Below, one piece after another: positions 1 through 10,100 of a stretch of 52,586 bases of DNA (within the stretch, counting starts at the first letter, position 1; the number at the start of each line of letters is the position of its first letter). The translations under genes and the position numbers were made by a program. The stretch covers positions 1-52,586 of the forward strand of contig NZ_CAHJWJ010000022.1 of the NCBI RefSeq assembly GCF_903642285.1. The letters are read 5' to 3'. Under the pieces are notes generated by a model. That model did no database searches. It was not told the origin of the DNA and was given only the letters and a program-made list of their open reading frames with translations. Source of the DNA: Sphingomonas bacterium. Its GTDB lineage: Bacteria; Pseudomonadota; Alphaproteobacteria; Sphingomonadales; Sphingomonadaceae.

Positions 1-1
1 G

Positions 2-1048
2 GGGCTGGCGCGCGCGTTGGGGAGCGGGCTGAGCGACGATGGCGGCGCGGTGTCGCGCAGCCCGGCGGCGCTGCTCGATACGGTCGAGCTGCTCGCGATG
101 CTGCGCGAGACCTATGCCGCGCGGCGGATCGACCTGCCCGTCGCGGTCGCGACCGCATTGGGCCAGGCGGTGCCGGCATTGCTGGGGGTGACGCTGGGCG
201 ACAAGGCGCTGTCGAGCTGGCAGGGCGGCGGCCCGGTCGGGGCGACCCGCGTCGCCGCGATCGTCGAGGCGACCGGCATCCGAACGCGGCCGCTGCGCCA
301 GGCGCGCGACTGGGGGTATCAGCGGCTGGCGGCGGGCACGGCGGTACTGGTCGTCGATGCCGCGCCGCCGCCCGTCGCGCGACTGGTCGAGGGGGGATGC
401 GCGTCGACGCTCGCCTTCGAGTTCTCCGACGGCGCGGCACGGCTGATCGTGAATTGCGGCGGCGCGCGGGCGGCGCAGGCGGGGATGCCGGCGGCGTTGC
501 TCGAGGGGCTGCGGACCACCGCGGCGCATTCGACGCTGACGATCGCGGACAGCAATTCGACCGCGATCCATGCCGACGGCACGCTCGGCCGCGGCGTCGC
601 AACGGTCGAGCTGAGCCGCCAGGAATCGGATGCCGCCAGCCGCATCGAGGCCAGCCACGACGGCTATGTCCGCCGCTACGGCTTCGCGCATCGCCGGCAA
701 CTGATGCTGACCGGCGACGGACGCGAGTTGCGCGGCGAGGACGCGTTGCTGCCCGAAGGACGGCGGCGGCGAGGCAACACCGCGTTCGCGATCCGCTTCC
801 ATCTCGGCCACGGGGTACAGGCATCGCCGACCGCCGACGGACTGGCGGCGATCCTGCGGCTGCCGGGCCAGGGATCAGGTAACGGGGCGTTGTGGCAGTT
901 CCGCTGCCGCGGCGGAACGCTCGGGATCGAGGACAGCGTGTGGGTCGATGCGAGCGGCCGACCGCTGCACACGCAGCAGATCGTGGTATCCGGCGAGACC
1001 CCGGCCGGCGGTGCGAGCGTGAGCTGGGCCTTGAAGCGCGCGTCGTGA
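2..1048 (+). CDS. Heparinase II/III family protein, C-terminal part (5' end outside window)
   Basis: The reading frame is open from the first bases of the window, so the gene is cut at its start; the TTG at 17 is internal. The visible ~349 residues match the C-terminal beta-sandwich half of heparinase II/III-like proteins: a stretch '[13 protein letters not shown]' (about residues 170-183) followed by '[16 protein letters not shown]' and 'GEDALLP', the usual 'high-density beta strand' region after the alpha/alpha toroid. The family contains polysaccharide lyases, but the catalytic N-terminal region is missing here, so substrate cannot be inferred. purH starts 19 bp downstream on the same strand, suggesting co-transcription. 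Confidence 0.8.
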   Translation, partial: GLARALGSGLSDDGGAVSRSPAALLDTVELLAMLRETYAARRIDLPVAVATALGQAVPALLGVTLGDKALSSWQGGGPVGATRVAAIVEATGIRTRPLRQARDWGYQRLAAGTAVLVVDAAPPPVARLVEGGCASTLAFEFSDGAARLIVNCGGARAAQAGMPAALLEGLRTTAAHSTLTIADSNSTAIHADGTLGRGVATVELSRQESDAASRIEASHDGYVRRYGFAHRRQLMLTGDGRELRGEDALLPEGRRRRGNTAFAIRFHLGHGVQASPTADGLAAILRLPGQGSGNGALWQFRCRGGTLGIEDSVWVDASGRPLHTQQIVVSGETPAGGASVSWALKRAS

Positions 1049-1067
1049 TGCGCCACGGCGCAGCGCC

Positions 1068-2633
1068 ATGACCGACATCCCGATCCGCCGCGCGCTGCTT
1101 TCCGTTTCCGACAAGTCGGGGCTGGTCGATCTCGCCCGGTCGCTGGCGGGCAACGGCGTCGAACTGGTCTCCACCGGCGGCAGCGCGAAGACGCTCCGCG
1201 ACGCCGGGCTGACGGTGCGCGACGTGTCCGATCTCACCGGTTTCCCGGAGATGATGGACGGGCGGGTAAAGACGCTGCACCCGATGGTGCATGGCGGACT
1301 GCTCGCGGTGCGCGACGACGCCGCCCATGTCGCGGCGATGGACGAACACGGGATCGGCGCGATCGATCTGGTGGTCGTCAATCTCTACCCGTTCGAGGCG
1401 ACGGTCGCGAAGGGTGCGGACCCGCCGACCGTCATAGAGAATATCGACATCGGCGGCCCGTCGATGGTCCGATCCGCGGCGAAGAACCACGCCTTCGTCG
1501 CGATCGTCACCGATCCGGCGGATTATCCGCTGGTCGCGGGCGGCACGACGACGCTGGACGATCGCAAGCGCCTGGCCGCCAAGGCGTTTGCCCGGACCGC
1601 CGAATATGACGCGATGATCGCCAGCTGGTTCGCGTTTGCAGACCAGCGCCAGATGTTCCCCGATACGCTGCCGCTGGTACTGAAGTCACCCGTCGTGCTG
1701 CGCTATGGCGAGAACCCGCACCAGCAGGCGGCCTTCTACCGCCCCGCCGGACCCGCGGCGCGCGGCATCGGTCAGGCGCGGCAGGTGCAGGGCAAGGAAC
1801 TGAGCTACAACAACTATAACGACGCCGATGCCGCACTGGAACTGATCGCCGAATTCCGCGACGCCGCGCCGACCTGCGTCATCGTGAAGCATGCCAACCC
1901 CTGCGGCGTCGCGACCGCCGGCACGCTGGGCGCGGCGTACGAAGCGGCGTTCGCCTGCGATACGGTGTCCGCGTTCGGCGGGATCATCGCGGTCAACCGG
2001 CCGCTCGATGCCGCGACGACGCGCGCGATCACCGGCATCTTCACCGAAGTCGTCGTCGCCCCCGATGCCGACGAGGAAGCGATCGCGCTGTTTGCCGCGA
2101 AGAAGAATCTGCGCCTGCTGCTGACGGGCGACCTGCCGGACCCCGCACGATCCGGGCTGACCGCGAAGTCGATCGCGGGTGGCTGGCTGGTGCAAGGTCG
2201 CGATTCGGGGACTCCGGGGGAACCAACCGTCGTCACCAAACGGGCACCGAGCCCCCAAGAACTGGCCGATTGCCGTTTCGCCTGGACGGTCGCCAAGCAC
2301 GTCAAGTCCAACGCGATCGTCTATGCCCGGGACGGTGCGACCGCCGGCATCGGCGCGGGGCAGATGAACCGGCTGGAATCGGCGCGGATCGCGGCGTGGA
2401 AGGCGAGGGACGCCGCGGACAAGTCCGGCTGGGCGACGCCGCGGACGACCGGTTCGGCGGTGGCATCGGACGCGTTCTTCCCGTTCGCCGACGGGTTGAT
2501 GGCAGCGGTCGAGGCCGGCGCGACCGCGGTGATCCAGCCGGGCGGATCGATCCGCGATGCCGATGTCATCGCCGCGGCCGATGCGGCGGGTCTGGCTATG
2601 GTGTTCACAGGGATGCGTCACTTCAGGCATTGA
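1068..2633 (+). CDS. purH: Bifunctional AICAR formyltransferase / IMP cyclohydrolase
   Basis: The last two steps of de novo purine synthesis: formylation of AICAR with 10-formyl-THF, then cyclisation to IMP; cytosolic. The 521-residue length is normal. The N-terminal MGS-like cyclohydrolase domain (about 1-150) has '[10 protein letters not shown]', 'ELVSTGGSA', '[14 protein letters not shown]' and 'NLYPFE'. The transformylase domain has '[11 protein letters not shown]' (211-221), '[11 protein letters not shown]', the K274-H275-A-N277 motif ('[10 protein letters not shown]') and 'KHVKSNAI'. No clear Shine-Dalgarno precedes the ATG, but the start agrees with the family. It faces the flippase gene, whose 3' end lies 38 bp away, with no visible terminator between them. 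Confidence 0.97.
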   Translation: MTDIPIRRALLSVSDKSGLVDLARSLAGNGVELVSTGGSAKTLRDAGLTVRDVSDLTGFPEMMDGRVKTLHPMVHGGLLAVRDDAAHVAAMDEHGIGAIDLVVVNLYPFEATVAKGADPPTVIENIDIGGPSMVRSAAKNHAFVAIVTDPADYPLVAGGTTTLDDRKRLAAKAFARTAEYDAMIASWFAFADQRQMFPDTLPLVLKSPVVLRYGENPHQQAAFYRPAGPAARGIGQARQVQGKELSYNNYNDADAALELIAEFRDAAPTCVIVKHANPCGVATAGTLGAAYEAAFACDTVSAFGGIIAVNRPLDAATTRAITGIFTEVVVAPDADEEAIALFAAKKNLRLLLTGDLPDPARSGLTAKSIAGGWLVQGRDSGTPGEPTVVTKRAPSPQELADCRFAWTVAKHVKSNAIVYARDGATAGIGAGQMNRLESARIAAWKARDAADKSGWATPRTTGSAVASDAFFPFADGLMAAVEAGATAVIQPGGSIRDADVIAAADAAGLAMVFTGMRHFRH

Positions 2634-2671
2634 GCCGCCATGTTCGTGCGGACGCAGGAACGGGACGGGCC

Positions 2672-4180
2672 TTAAACCGCCGACAGCGGCAGCGTCGCCT
2701 CCTCCGCGCGCGGCATCGTGCCGAACAGCGCGCGGTCGGCGGGGCCGAAGGCGTAGCGCCACAGCACGAACAGGTACGTCGCCGCGATCGCAGGCTCGCC
2801 GATCAGCAATTCGGCCCATTCATAGTCGTGCGGCAGCAGCGTGAAACCGGTGCCGATCGCGATCGCCGCCAGCGCGGCCCAGACCAGCGGCCAGCGCCAC
2901 GGCGAGACCGGTGCTTTCAGGATCACCGACAACAGCCGCATCTTGGCGACGCTCATCGCCCCCAGTGAGATCATCAGCGCCACCGCAGGCCCCGCCGCCT
3001 GCCAATTCGTCGGCCAGCCGAGCCACCGCATGGCGAAGATCAGCGCGAAGCTGAGACCGATCTGGAACGCCAGCGTCAGGATCGAGATCGCCAGATTGCG
3101 GTGCCGCGCGACATAGACCAGCGCCGATTCGCTGACCGCGCCCGACGAGGCGAGCACTTCCGCGATCAGCAGGAAGGCGAGCGCCGCGGTGCCTGCGACG
3201 AATTGCGGGCCGACGACGCCCATCACCGCCTTGCCCGGGATCGATCCCATCAGCGCGAGGCCCCCTTGCGCCGCGATGATCCAGAACGCGACCTGGCGAA
3301 CCTGCCGCGCGATCGCGGCCTTGTCGCCGATCGCCAGGCTCTGCGTGATGACGGGCCCCAGGATCGGGTCGAAGCTGGTCTTCAGCTTCTGCGGCAGGCT
3401 CGCGACCTGTTGCGCCATGTAATAGATGCCGACGATCTTCGGCGCGAACAGCACGCCGAGGATGAACCGGTCGACGTTGCGCGTCCCCCATTCGAGCGCG
3501 TCCGCCCCCGCCAGCGGCACGTTCTTGCGCGCCAGCGTCAGCAGCGGCGCGATCCGCGGCTGCCAGCCTCTGGGAAGCCCGTACGTGCGCAGGAACGGAA
3601 CGAGGCTGGCGATCAGCGCCGCGGTCATCGACGTGCAATAGGACAGCACCAGCCCGTCGCGGTGCGCAACGAAGGAAAAGGCCCAGGCCGCGACCGAGAT
3701 CGTCCACGGCTCGACGACCGCGCGTGCGGTCACCGTCGCCTTGACGTCGTGGCGAAACGCCAGCGCGGCCAGGCTGACATCGGACCAGGCGACCGCGACA
3801 ATGACGCACGGCAGATACCGGTCAAGCCCGCAGATCGCCGAGTTCGGGTACATGATTTCCGGGAACAGCCATAGAAAGGCGCTGGCTGCGACCGCCGCAA
3901 GGAATGCGACGGCCATGGCGTTCCACACGACCTCGACCTGCGGCTGGTCGCTGTCGACGAGCGCCTGCGCCAGCCCGCGCTTCAGTCCGAGCGTCGCGAC
4001 CAGAGCGGCGAGTTCCACCACCACCACGGCAATGGCGAAGCGCCCGACGAGATCGGGACCGTAGATCCGCCCGGCGATGAACAGGAAGGGGATACGCGCG
4101 GCGAGGCGCAGGACGAAGCCCGCGATGTTGGTGCGGCCCCCCTTGGTGAGCGCATCGATGTCTTCCTTTGGTTCGGTCAC
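2672..4180 (-). CDS. Polysaccharide flippase family membrane protein (Wzx/MATE-like fold)
   Basis: A 502-residue, strongly hydrophobic protein with roughly 12-14 membrane segments. The N-terminus 'TKGGRTNIAGFVLRLAAR' followed by 'GRIYGPDLVGRFAIA' is the characteristic opening of oligosaccharide flippases (RfbX/Wzx type, polysaccharide_synt family), which move lipid-linked glycans across the inner membrane. No glycosyltransferase or other exopolysaccharide gene is next to it, so the glycan is unknown; neighbours are purH (convergent) and polA (same strand, 124 bp upstream, separated by a family B repeat). The last residues are polar and cytoplasmic-looking. Confidence 0.8.
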   Translation of the reverse strand: MTEPKEDIDALTKGGRTNIAGFVLRLAARIPFLFIAGRIYGPDLVGRFAIAVVVVELAALVATLGLKRGLAQALVDSDQPQVEVVWNAMAVAFLAAVAASAFLWLFPEIMYPNSAICGLDRYLPCVIVAVAWSDVSLAALAFRHDVKATVTARAVVEPWTISVAAWAFSFVAHRDGLVLSYCTSMTAALIASLVPFLRTYGLPRGWQPRIAPLLTLARKNVPLAGADALEWGTRNVDRFILGVLFAPKIVGIYYMAQQVASLPQKLKTSFDPILGPVITQSLAIGDKAAIARQVRQVAFWIIAAQGGLALMGSIPGKAVMGVVGPQFVAGTAALAFLLIAEVLASSGAVSESALVYVARHRNLAISILTLAFQIGLSFALIFAMRWLGWPTNWQAAGPAVALMISLGAMSVAKMRLLSVILKAPVSPWRWPLVWAALAAIAIGTGFTLLPHDYEWAELLIGEPAIAATYLFVLWRYAFGPADRALFGTMPRAEEATLPLSAV

Positions 4181-4191
4181 ATAGCTTCCTC

Positions 4192-4286
4192 CGTCACCCC
4201 GGCCTTGAGCCGGGGTCCATCGTGAAGCGAGCCAACCAGCCTGACGATGCGCGGCACGATGGATGCCGGATCAAGTCCGGCATGAA
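4192..4286. repeat. Family B paired palindromic repeat, copy 1
   Basis: Lies between the flippase start and the polA stop. The left arm reads 'ACCCCGGCCTTGAGCCGGGGT' in two halves around GCCTTGAG, and the right arm 'GCCGGATCAAGTCCGGC'. The same left/right design with 'GTCACCCCGGCCTTG' and 'CCGGCATGA' recurs at 18311, 25081 and 30997. Confidence 0.75.
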
Positions 4287-4304
4287 GAAAGACAATGGCG
4301 TTGC

Positions 4305-7070
4305 TCAATGCGCCGCGCCCCAGCTGAGACCCGTCCCGATCTCGATCCCCAGCGGTACCGACAGCACCACCGCCGGCTCCGCCGCGGTTGCCATCACACG
4401 CTCGATCACCGTGCTCGCCGCCGCGACATCGCCCTCGGGCAGTTCGAACACCAGTTCGTCATGCACCTGCAGCAGCATCCGGACGTGCCCGAGCCCCGCG
4501 TTTTCGAGTGCTGGCCCCATCCGGGTCATCGCGCGCTTGATGATGTCCGCGCACGTCCCCTGGATCGGCGCGTTGATCGCGGCGCGTTCCGCGCCCTGGC
4601 GCTCGTGCTGCACCTTCGACTTGATCCGCGGGAAATGCGTCTTGCGTCCGAACAGCGTGGTGGTGAACCCCTTCTCGCGGACGGACTCGGTGGTCGCCGC
4701 GATGTAGTTGCGGATGCCGGGGAAACGATCGAAATAGCGGTCGATCATCGCCTGCGCCTCGTCCGCGGTCACGTCGAGCCGCCCGGCCAGCCCCCAGCGG
4801 CTGATGCCGTAGAGGATCGCGAAGTTGATCGTCTTCGCCCGGCCGCGGGTGTCGCGATTGACCTCGCCGAACAATTCCTGCGCGGTCAGCGAATGGATGT
4901 CGTCGCCGTTCGCGAACGCGGCCCTTAGCGCGGGCACGTCGGCCATGTGCGCCGCCAGCCGCAGCTCGATCTGCGAATAGTCCGCCGCCAGGATGACGTT
5001 GCCCGGATCCGCCACGAACGCGTCGCGAATCTGGCGGCCGATCTCGGTGCGGATCGGGATGTTCTGGAGGTTCGGGTCTGTCGAGGACAGCCGCCCCGTC
5101 TGCGCCCCGGTCAGGCTGTAGCTGGTATGGACGCGGCCCGTCGCCGGATCGATCTGCTCCTGCAGCGCATCGGTATAGGTGTTCTTCAGCTTCGCCAGCT
5201 GGCGCCAGTCGAGCACCCGCGCCGCGATTTCGGCTCCGGGCGAGTCCTTGTCGGCGGCGATCCGTTCCAGTTCGGTGAAGTCGGTCGAATAGACCCCCGA
5301 CTTGCCCTTGCGCCCTCCCTTGATCCCCATCCGCTCGAACAGCACGTCGCCCAGCTGCTTGGGGCTGCCGATGGTGAAGGACCCGCCCGCCAGCGCGTGG
5401 ATCACCGTCTCCAGTTCGGCCAGCTTCACGGTAAAATCCGCCGACAGCGCCGCCAGTTTCTCGCGGTCGACGCGGATACCGTGGCGTTCCATGCCCGCGA
5501 CGACGGATACCAGCGGCCGGTCGACCATCTCGTAGACGCGGGTCGCGCTTTCGGCCGGCAACCGCGGCTTGAACCGCCGCCACAGCCTGAGCGTGACATC
5601 GGCGTCCTCCGCGGCGTAGCGGGTGGCGGATTTCAGATCGATCTCGTGGAAGCCGCGCTGGCTCTTGCCCACGCCGACCACGTCCTTGAACGCGATGCAG
5701 CTGTGCGAGAGATGCGTCGCCGCCAGTTCGTCCATGCCGTGGCCGTGCAGCCCGGCGTCGAGATCGAAGCTCATCACGATCGTATCGTCATAGGGCGCAA
5801 CGCCGATCCCGAGTCGCGCCAGGATGATGAGGTCGTATTTCAGATTGTGGCCGATCTTCAGGACCGACGGATCCTCGAACAGGTCTTTCAGCACCCCGAG
5901 CGCCTCGGCGCGGTCGATCTGCACCGGCACTTCGGACAGCAGGTCATGCCCGCCATGGCCGAGCGGCAAGTAGCAGGCGAGGTTGGGGTGCAGCGCCATC
6001 GACACGCCGACCAGATCGGCGCGCATCGGGTCCTTCCCCGTCGTCTCGGTATCGACCGCGATCCAGCCCTGGTGCCGCGCCACGGCGCACCAGCGTTCGA
6101 GATCGGCGAGCGTGGTGACGGTCTCGTAGCCGTCATGGTCGCAGGGCGGGTCCTCCAGATGCGGCACGCTGACGGATTCGGGCACCGGCGCATCCGCCAC
6201 GCCGCCCGCGGTGCCGAGCTTGGCGAGAAGCGACTTGAAGCCGTGATGTTCGAGGAACGCCCGGAGCGGCGCGTCGGGGATACCCTGCAGTACGAGATCG
6301 TCGAGCGGTTCGGGCAGCGCGACGTCGCATTTCAGGTCGACCAGCACCCGGCTGAGCCGCGCCATCTCGGCATGTTCGATCAGGTTGTCGCGCAGCTTGC
6401 CGGGCTTCATCGACGGCGCGGCGGCCAGCACGGCCTCCAGATCGCCATGTTCGAGGATCAGCTTCGCCGCAGTCTTGGGACCGACGCCGGGCACGCCGGG
6501 CACGTTGTCGACGCTGTCGCCCATCAGCGCCAGCACGTCGCCGAGCTGCGTCGGCACGATCCCGAAGAACTTCTCCGCGACATGCTCGGCGCCCAGCCGG
6601 CGGTTGTTCATCGTGTCGTACAGGTCGAGCCCCGGCTCGATCAGCTGCATCAGGTCCTTGTCGGAGCTGACGATGGTCACTTCCCACCCTTGTGCCAATG
6701 CCGCCTTGGCATAGCAGGCGATGATGTCGTCCGCCTCCAGCCCCTCGGTCTCGATACAAGGTAGCGAGAAGGCGCGGGTCGCGTCGCGGATCATCGGGAA
6801 TTGCGGGACGAGATCTTCGGGCGGCGGCGGGCGGTGCGCCTTGTACTGGTCGTACAGATCGTTGCGGAAGGTCTTGGACGATTTGTCGAGGATGACCGCC
6901 ATGTGGGTCGGGCCGTCGGCGGCGTGCACCTCGTCCGCCAGCTTCCACAGCATCGTGGTATAGCCATAGACCGCCCCGACCGGCTCGCCATGCTTGTTGG
7001 TCAGCGGCGGGAGGCGGTGATAGGCGCGGAAGATATAGCCGGAGCCGTCGACGAGATAGAGATGAGGCAT
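4305..7070 (-). CDS. polA: DNA polymerase I
   Basis: Replication and repair polymerase, 921 residues from the ATG at 7070 (protein starts MPHLYLVDGSGYIFRAYH, typical of PolA). The same frame stays open upstream to 8432, but that extension lies antisense-like across the beta-lactamase gene and is not coding. Domains in order: 5' nuclease (about 1-260, 'EADDIIACYA', 'GDSVDNVPGVPGVGPKTA'), 3'-5' exonuclease ('AVDTETTG', 'IGHNLKYD', 'YAAEDAD'; all carboxylates present, so proofreading looks intact), and polymerase with motif A 'DYSQIELRLAAH', motif B 'RGRAKTINFAILYG' and motif C 'QVHDELVFE'. It is downstream of the beta-lactamase gene, with a hairpin (7108-7138) in the 74-bp gap. Confidence 0.98.
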   Translation of the reverse strand: MPHLYLVDGSGYIFRAYHRLPPLTNKHGEPVGAVYGYTTMLWKLADEVHAADGPTHMAVILDKSSKTFRNDLYDQYKAHRPPPPEDLVPQFPMIRDATRAFSLPCIETEGLEADDIIACYAKAALAQGWEVTIVSSDKDLMQLIEPGLDLYDTMNNRRLGAEHVAEKFFGIVPTQLGDVLALMGDSVDNVPGVPGVGPKTAAKLILEHGDLEAVLAAAPSMKPGKLRDNLIEHAEMARLSRVLVDLKCDVALPEPLDDLVLQGIPDAPLRAFLEHHGFKSLLAKLGTAGGVADAPVPESVSVPHLEDPPCDHDGYETVTTLADLERWCAVARHQGWIAVDTETTGKDPMRADLVGVSMALHPNLACYLPLGHGGHDLLSEVPVQIDRAEALGVLKDLFEDPSVLKIGHNLKYDLIILARLGIGVAPYDDTIVMSFDLDAGLHGHGMDELAATHLSHSCIAFKDVVGVGKSQRGFHEIDLKSATRYAAEDADVTLRLWRRFKPRLPAESATRVYEMVDRPLVSVVAGMERHGIRVDREKLAALSADFTVKLAELETVIHALAGGSFTIGSPKQLGDVLFERMGIKGGRKGKSGVYSTDFTELERIAADKDSPGAEIAARVLDWRQLAKLKNTYTDALQEQIDPATGRVHTSYSLTGAQTGRLSSTDPNLQNIPIRTEIGRQIRDAFVADPGNVILAADYSQIELRLAAHMADVPALRAAFANGDDIHSLTAQELFGEVNRDTRGRAKTINFAILYGISRWGLAGRLDVTADEAQAMIDRYFDRFPGIRNYIAATTESVREKGFTTTLFGRKTHFPRIKSKVQHERQGAERAAINAPIQGTCADIIKRAMTRMGPALENAGLGHVRMLLQVHDELVFELPEGDVAAASTVIERVMATAAEPAVVLSVPLGIEIGTGLSWGAAH

Positions 7071-7107
7071 CGCGGTCGAACCTAGCGGAGGATGGGGCGA
7101 GGGACCA

Positions 7108-7138
7108 CTAAATCCTCCCCGGCACGGGGAGGATTTAG
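7108..7138. terminator. Perfect 13-bp stem hairpin between bla-like gene and polA (family D repeat)
   Basis: CTAAATCCTCCCC (7108-7120) pairs exactly with GGGGAGGATTTAG (7126-7138) around a GGCAC loop. No T-run follows on either strand. It may terminate the upstream beta-lactamase transcript or be a dispersed repeat; hairpins of this 'AATCCTCCCC' type are frequent between sphingomonad genes (recollection, not checked). Confidence 0.6.
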
Positions 7139-7144
7139 GCAGCC

Positions 7145-8251
7145 TCAGCCAGCCGTTCCCCCCGCCGCATAGCCCGCCACCGCCGCCGCGACGGACTGGA
7201 TCAGCTGCTGGCGCGCCGACATCGATTCGCGGGTGTCGCCGATCATCACCGCGATCGTGAAGCGCCGCCCGTCGGGCGCGGTCAGCAGGCCGACATCGTT
7301 GAATCCGGCATTGCGCTGGCCCAGATCCTGGCCGGTGCCCGTCTTGTGCGCGATCTTCCATCCGGCTGGGAGAGCGGCGCGCAACCGGGCGCGACCGGTG
7401 ATCGACTGGCCCATCGTGTCGAGCAGCACCCGCGTCGAGGTCTCGCTCAGCAGGTCGCCGCGCGCCAGCCGGGCCAGCGCATCGACGATCGCCACCGGCT
7501 CCGCACCGTCCGGCGGATCGGCGACATAGGCGTCGAGCGCGGCGGCGCGCGCCGCGGGCGACAGGCGGCCGCGTGCCTGCTCGAACGCACCGCTGACCGC
7601 ATAGCCCGGCTGCCAGGTCAGCCCGGCGGTCCGAGCCTGCAGCAGCCGTTCGCCCGGGCCGAAACGGATGCCGCCCAGCCGCTTGCGCTCGATCATCGAC
7701 CGCACCGCCGCGGGGCCGCCGACATAGCTGAGCAGCCGGTCGTTGGCGGTATTGTCGCTCATCGTCAGGGCGCGGCGGAGCAGTTCGCCGACCGTCGTAT
7801 GATAGCCGTCGCCCTTCACCAGCATCGCGATCGGCTGGTGGAACAGCGTCAGGTCCTCGGGCCGCACGACGACCGGATCGTCGAGCCGCGCCTTGCCCTG
7901 GTCGCGCAGGTCGAGCAACGTGATCGCGACCCAGAGTTTCGATACCGATTGCTGTGGCAGGAACTGCCGACCGCCGGCCTGCACCGTCCATCCGGAGTCG
8001 ACGCCGCGCACCGCGATGCCCATCTTGCCTTCGAACCCGGCGTGCAGCGCCTCGATCGAACGCGCCAGCTGTACGGGTGCCGGATGCGCGACGATCGGCA
8101 CCGGCGGCGGGACCGGCAGCGACACCGCGACCGGATCGGCACGACCGGGCGCGGAGGCGCTGGCACCGGGACGCGACGGACTGCACGCCGCGAGCGTTGC
8201 GAGAACGGTCGCGGCGACGATGATCCGGCCCACCGGGCGCGTCGATCGCAT
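7145..8251 (-). CDS. Class A beta-lactamase-like serine hydrolase, lipoprotein
   Basis: A 368-residue protein from the ATG at 8251, chosen because AAGGGG lies 13 nt upstream and the product then starts with a lipoprotein signal (hydrophobic 9-20, lipobox L20-A-A-C23). A proline/alanine-rich linker follows. Serine beta-lactamase motifs: S102-V-S-K105 (SxxK), S165-D-N167 (SDN), K303-T-G305 (KTG). No textbook omega loop ExxLN is seen; E201-R-L-L-Q205 sits at the right spacing (36 residues after SDN) and may serve as Glu166/Asn170. It should act in the periplasm, attached to a membrane, on beta-lactams or peptidoglycan-related substrates. nadB lies upstream, polA downstream. Confidence 0.85.
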   Translation of the reverse strand: MRSTRPVGRIIVAATVLATLAACSPSRPGASASAPGRADPVAVSLPVPPPVPIVAHPAPVQLARSIEALHAGFEGKMGIAVRGVDSGWTVQAGGRQFLPQQSVSKLWVAITLLDLRDQGKARLDDPVVVRPEDLTLFHQPIAMLVKGDGYHTTVGELLRRALTMSDNTANDRLLSYVGGPAAVRSMIERKRLGGIRFGPGERLLQARTAGLTWQPGYAVSGAFEQARGRLSPAARAAALDAYVADPPDGAEPVAIVDALARLARGDLLSETSTRVLLDTMGQSITGRARLRAALPAGWKIAHKTGTGQDLGQRNAGFNDVGLLTAPDGRRFTIAVMIGDTRESMSARQQLIQSVAAAVAGYAAGGTAG

Positions 8252-8398
8252 GTTGATGGCCGTGCCCCTTGTTCGAGGGCGCAGCATTACCGGGTGGAAT
8301 TTCATGGGAAACCGCCAGTTGGGCGCGCTGCGATGAACCGCGCCTGAAGCGGGGTGGGTCGAATCGGGTGAATGGAATGAGGCCGCCACCGCCCCCCT

Positions 8399-8497
8399 CC
8401 CCGGCGAAGGCCGGGGCCCAGTTGCGAGACATTGGTAACGGCGTTCCCGCGCTTCGTTACCTCGACCGCGGCACCTGGGCCCCGGCCTTCGCCGGGG
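8399..8497. repeat. Family A paired palindromic repeat, copy A1
   Basis: The left arm CCCCGGCGAAGGCCGGGG + CCCAG (8399-8421) and right arm CTGGG + CCCCGGCCTTCGCCGGGG (overlapping, 8475-8497) are inverted copies about 100 bp apart, each itself a near-palindrome. It fills the gap between the nadB 3' end and the beta-lactamase start. Confidence 0.85.
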
Positions 8498-8519
8498 GGG
8501 ACGTGGCCGCGGCCCTTCC

Positions 8520-10100
8520 TTAAGGCACCAGCACCGTATCCTGCGCCATCGCCAGCGTCTCGGGCCAATCCAGCGTGTAATGCAGCCCCCGGCTCTCATG
8601 TCGGTGCAGCGCCGATCGAACGATCAGGTCGGCGGTCTGCAACAGGTTGCGCAGCTCGATCAGGTCCGGGGTCACGCGGAAAAGTGCGTAATATTCGGCG
8701 ACCTCGTCGTTCAGCAATTTGATCCGGTGCGCCGCGCGTTCCAGGCGTTTGGTGGTGCGGACGATGCCGACATAATTCCACATGAAGCGGCGAATCTCGG
8801 TCCAGGTCTGCTTGATGACGACCTCCTCGTCCGAATCCTCGACCCGGCTCTCGTCCCAGGCACGGATCGCTGGGACCGGGGGCAGCGTGTCCCAATCGCC
8901 CGCGATGCTTCGCGCGACCGCCTCGCCGAAGACGAAGCATTCGAGCAGCGAATTGGACGCGAGCCGGTTCGCCCCGTGCAGCCCCGACTGGGTGCATTCC
9001 CCCGCCGCGTACAGCGCGGGCAGGTCGGTCCGGCCGTCGCGGTCGATCACGATGCCGCCGCAGGTGTAATGCTGCGCCGGCACCACCGGGATGGGTGCGC
9101 GGGTCATGTCGATCCCCAGTCCCATCAGCTTTTCATGGATGTTGGGGAAATGCCCGCGGATGAAATCGGCGGGCATGTGGCTGATATCGAGATGGACGTA
9201 GTCGAGCCCGTAGCGCTTGATCTCGGCATCGATCGCGCGCGCCACCACGTCGCGCGGCGCGAGTTCGAGGCGCAGCGGATCGTAATAGGTCATGAAGCGC
9301 TTGCCGGTCTTGGGGTTCACCAACCGCCCGCCCTCGCCACGCACCGCCTCGGTGATGAGGAAATTCTTGACCTCCAGATCGTAGAGGCAGGTCGGGTGGA
9401 ACTGCATGAATTCCATGTTCGACACGCGGCAGCCCGCCCGCCACGCCATCGCGATGCCGTCCCCGGTCGCGCCGCGCGGGGCGGTGGAGAACAGATAGGT
9501 CCGTCCCGCGCCGCCCGTGGCCAGCACCGTCGCGCGCGCGGTGTATAGGTTCACCCGCCCGGTGCCGCGATCGACCGCATAGACCCCCCAGACATGGCCG
9601 GCGCCCGAATAGCGTTGCTCGTGACGGCCAGTCGCCAGATCGATCGCGACCTGATCGGGGACCAGCGTGATGTTGGGATGCGCGTCGCACGCGCGTTGCA
9701 GCGCCTCCTGCACCGCCCAGCCGGTCGCGTCGTCGACATGGACGATCCGGCGATGCGAATGCCCGCCCTCGCGCGTCAGGTGCAGCGCGTTGCCCTCGGT
9801 CGCGAAGGGCACGCCCAGCTGCGTCAACCGCTCGATCGCGGCGGGCGCGCCCTCGACCACCATCTCGACGATACCGCGGTCGTTGAGCCCCGCGCCCGCG
9901 ACCATCGTATCCTCGACATGGTTCTCGAACGTGTCGCCGGGTTCCAGCACCGCGGCGATCCCGCCTTGCGCCCAGGCGGTGGAGCCTTCGTTCAGCGCCC
10001 CCTTGGCCAGCACGGTGACCGTGAACCGGTCGGCGAGATTGAGCGCGGCGGTCAGCCCGGCCGCACCCGAACCGACGATGAGAACGTCCGACTGATTCAA
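8520..10100 (-). CDS. nadB: L-aspartate oxidase
   Basis: FAD enzyme oxidising L-aspartate to iminoaspartate, the first step of de novo NAD synthesis; cytosolic. 526 residues from a TTG at 10100, preferred over the ATG at 10139 because GGGGGAT lies just upstream and the FAD motif follows at once ('SDVLIVGSGAAGLTAALNLADRF'). Other family motifs: 'GSTAWAQGGIAAV', 'HSHRRIVHVDDATG', 'MEFMQFHPTCLY', 'QHYTCGGI', 'AAGECTQSGLHGANRLASNSL' and the C-terminal 'NLLQTADLIVRSAL'. Its partners nadA and nadC are not in the window. A family A repeat follows its stop. Confidence 0.95.
   Translation of the reverse strand: MNQSDVLIVGSGAAGLTAALNLADRFTVTVLAKGALNEGSTAWAQGGIAAVLEPGDTFENHVEDTMVAGAGLNDRGIVEMVVEGAPAAIERLTQLGVPFATEGNALHLTREGGHSHRRIVHVDDATGWAVQEALQRACDAHPNITLVPDQVAIDLATGRHEQRYSGAGHVWGVYAVDRGTGRVNLYTARATVLATGGAGRTYLFSTAPRGATGDGIAMAWRAGCRVSNMEFMQFHPTCLYDLEVKNFLITEAVRGEGGRLVNPKTGKRFMTYYDPLRLELAPRDVVARAIDAEIKRYGLDYVHLDISHMPADFIRGHFPNIHEKLMGLGIDMTRAPIPVVPAQHYTCGGIVIDRDGRTDLPALYAAGECTQSGLHGANRLASNSLLECFVFGEAVARSIAGDWDTLPPVPAIRAWDESRVEDSDEEVVIKQTWTEIRRFMWNYVGIVRTTKRLERAAHRIKLLNDEVAEYYALFRVTPDLIELRNLLQTADLIVRSALHRHESRGLHYTLDWPETLAMAQDTVLVP

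Noticed and set aside
17..19. TTG at 17 as the start of the first gene
   Set aside because: The frame is open from the window edge and the visible part is only the C-terminal half of the family, so the gene starts outside the window.
7071..8432. Extension of the polA frame giving a 1375-residue protein
   Set aside because: PolA family start is at 7070; the extension crosses the beta-lactamase gene in another frame, is Arg/Ala-rich and has no family resemblance.
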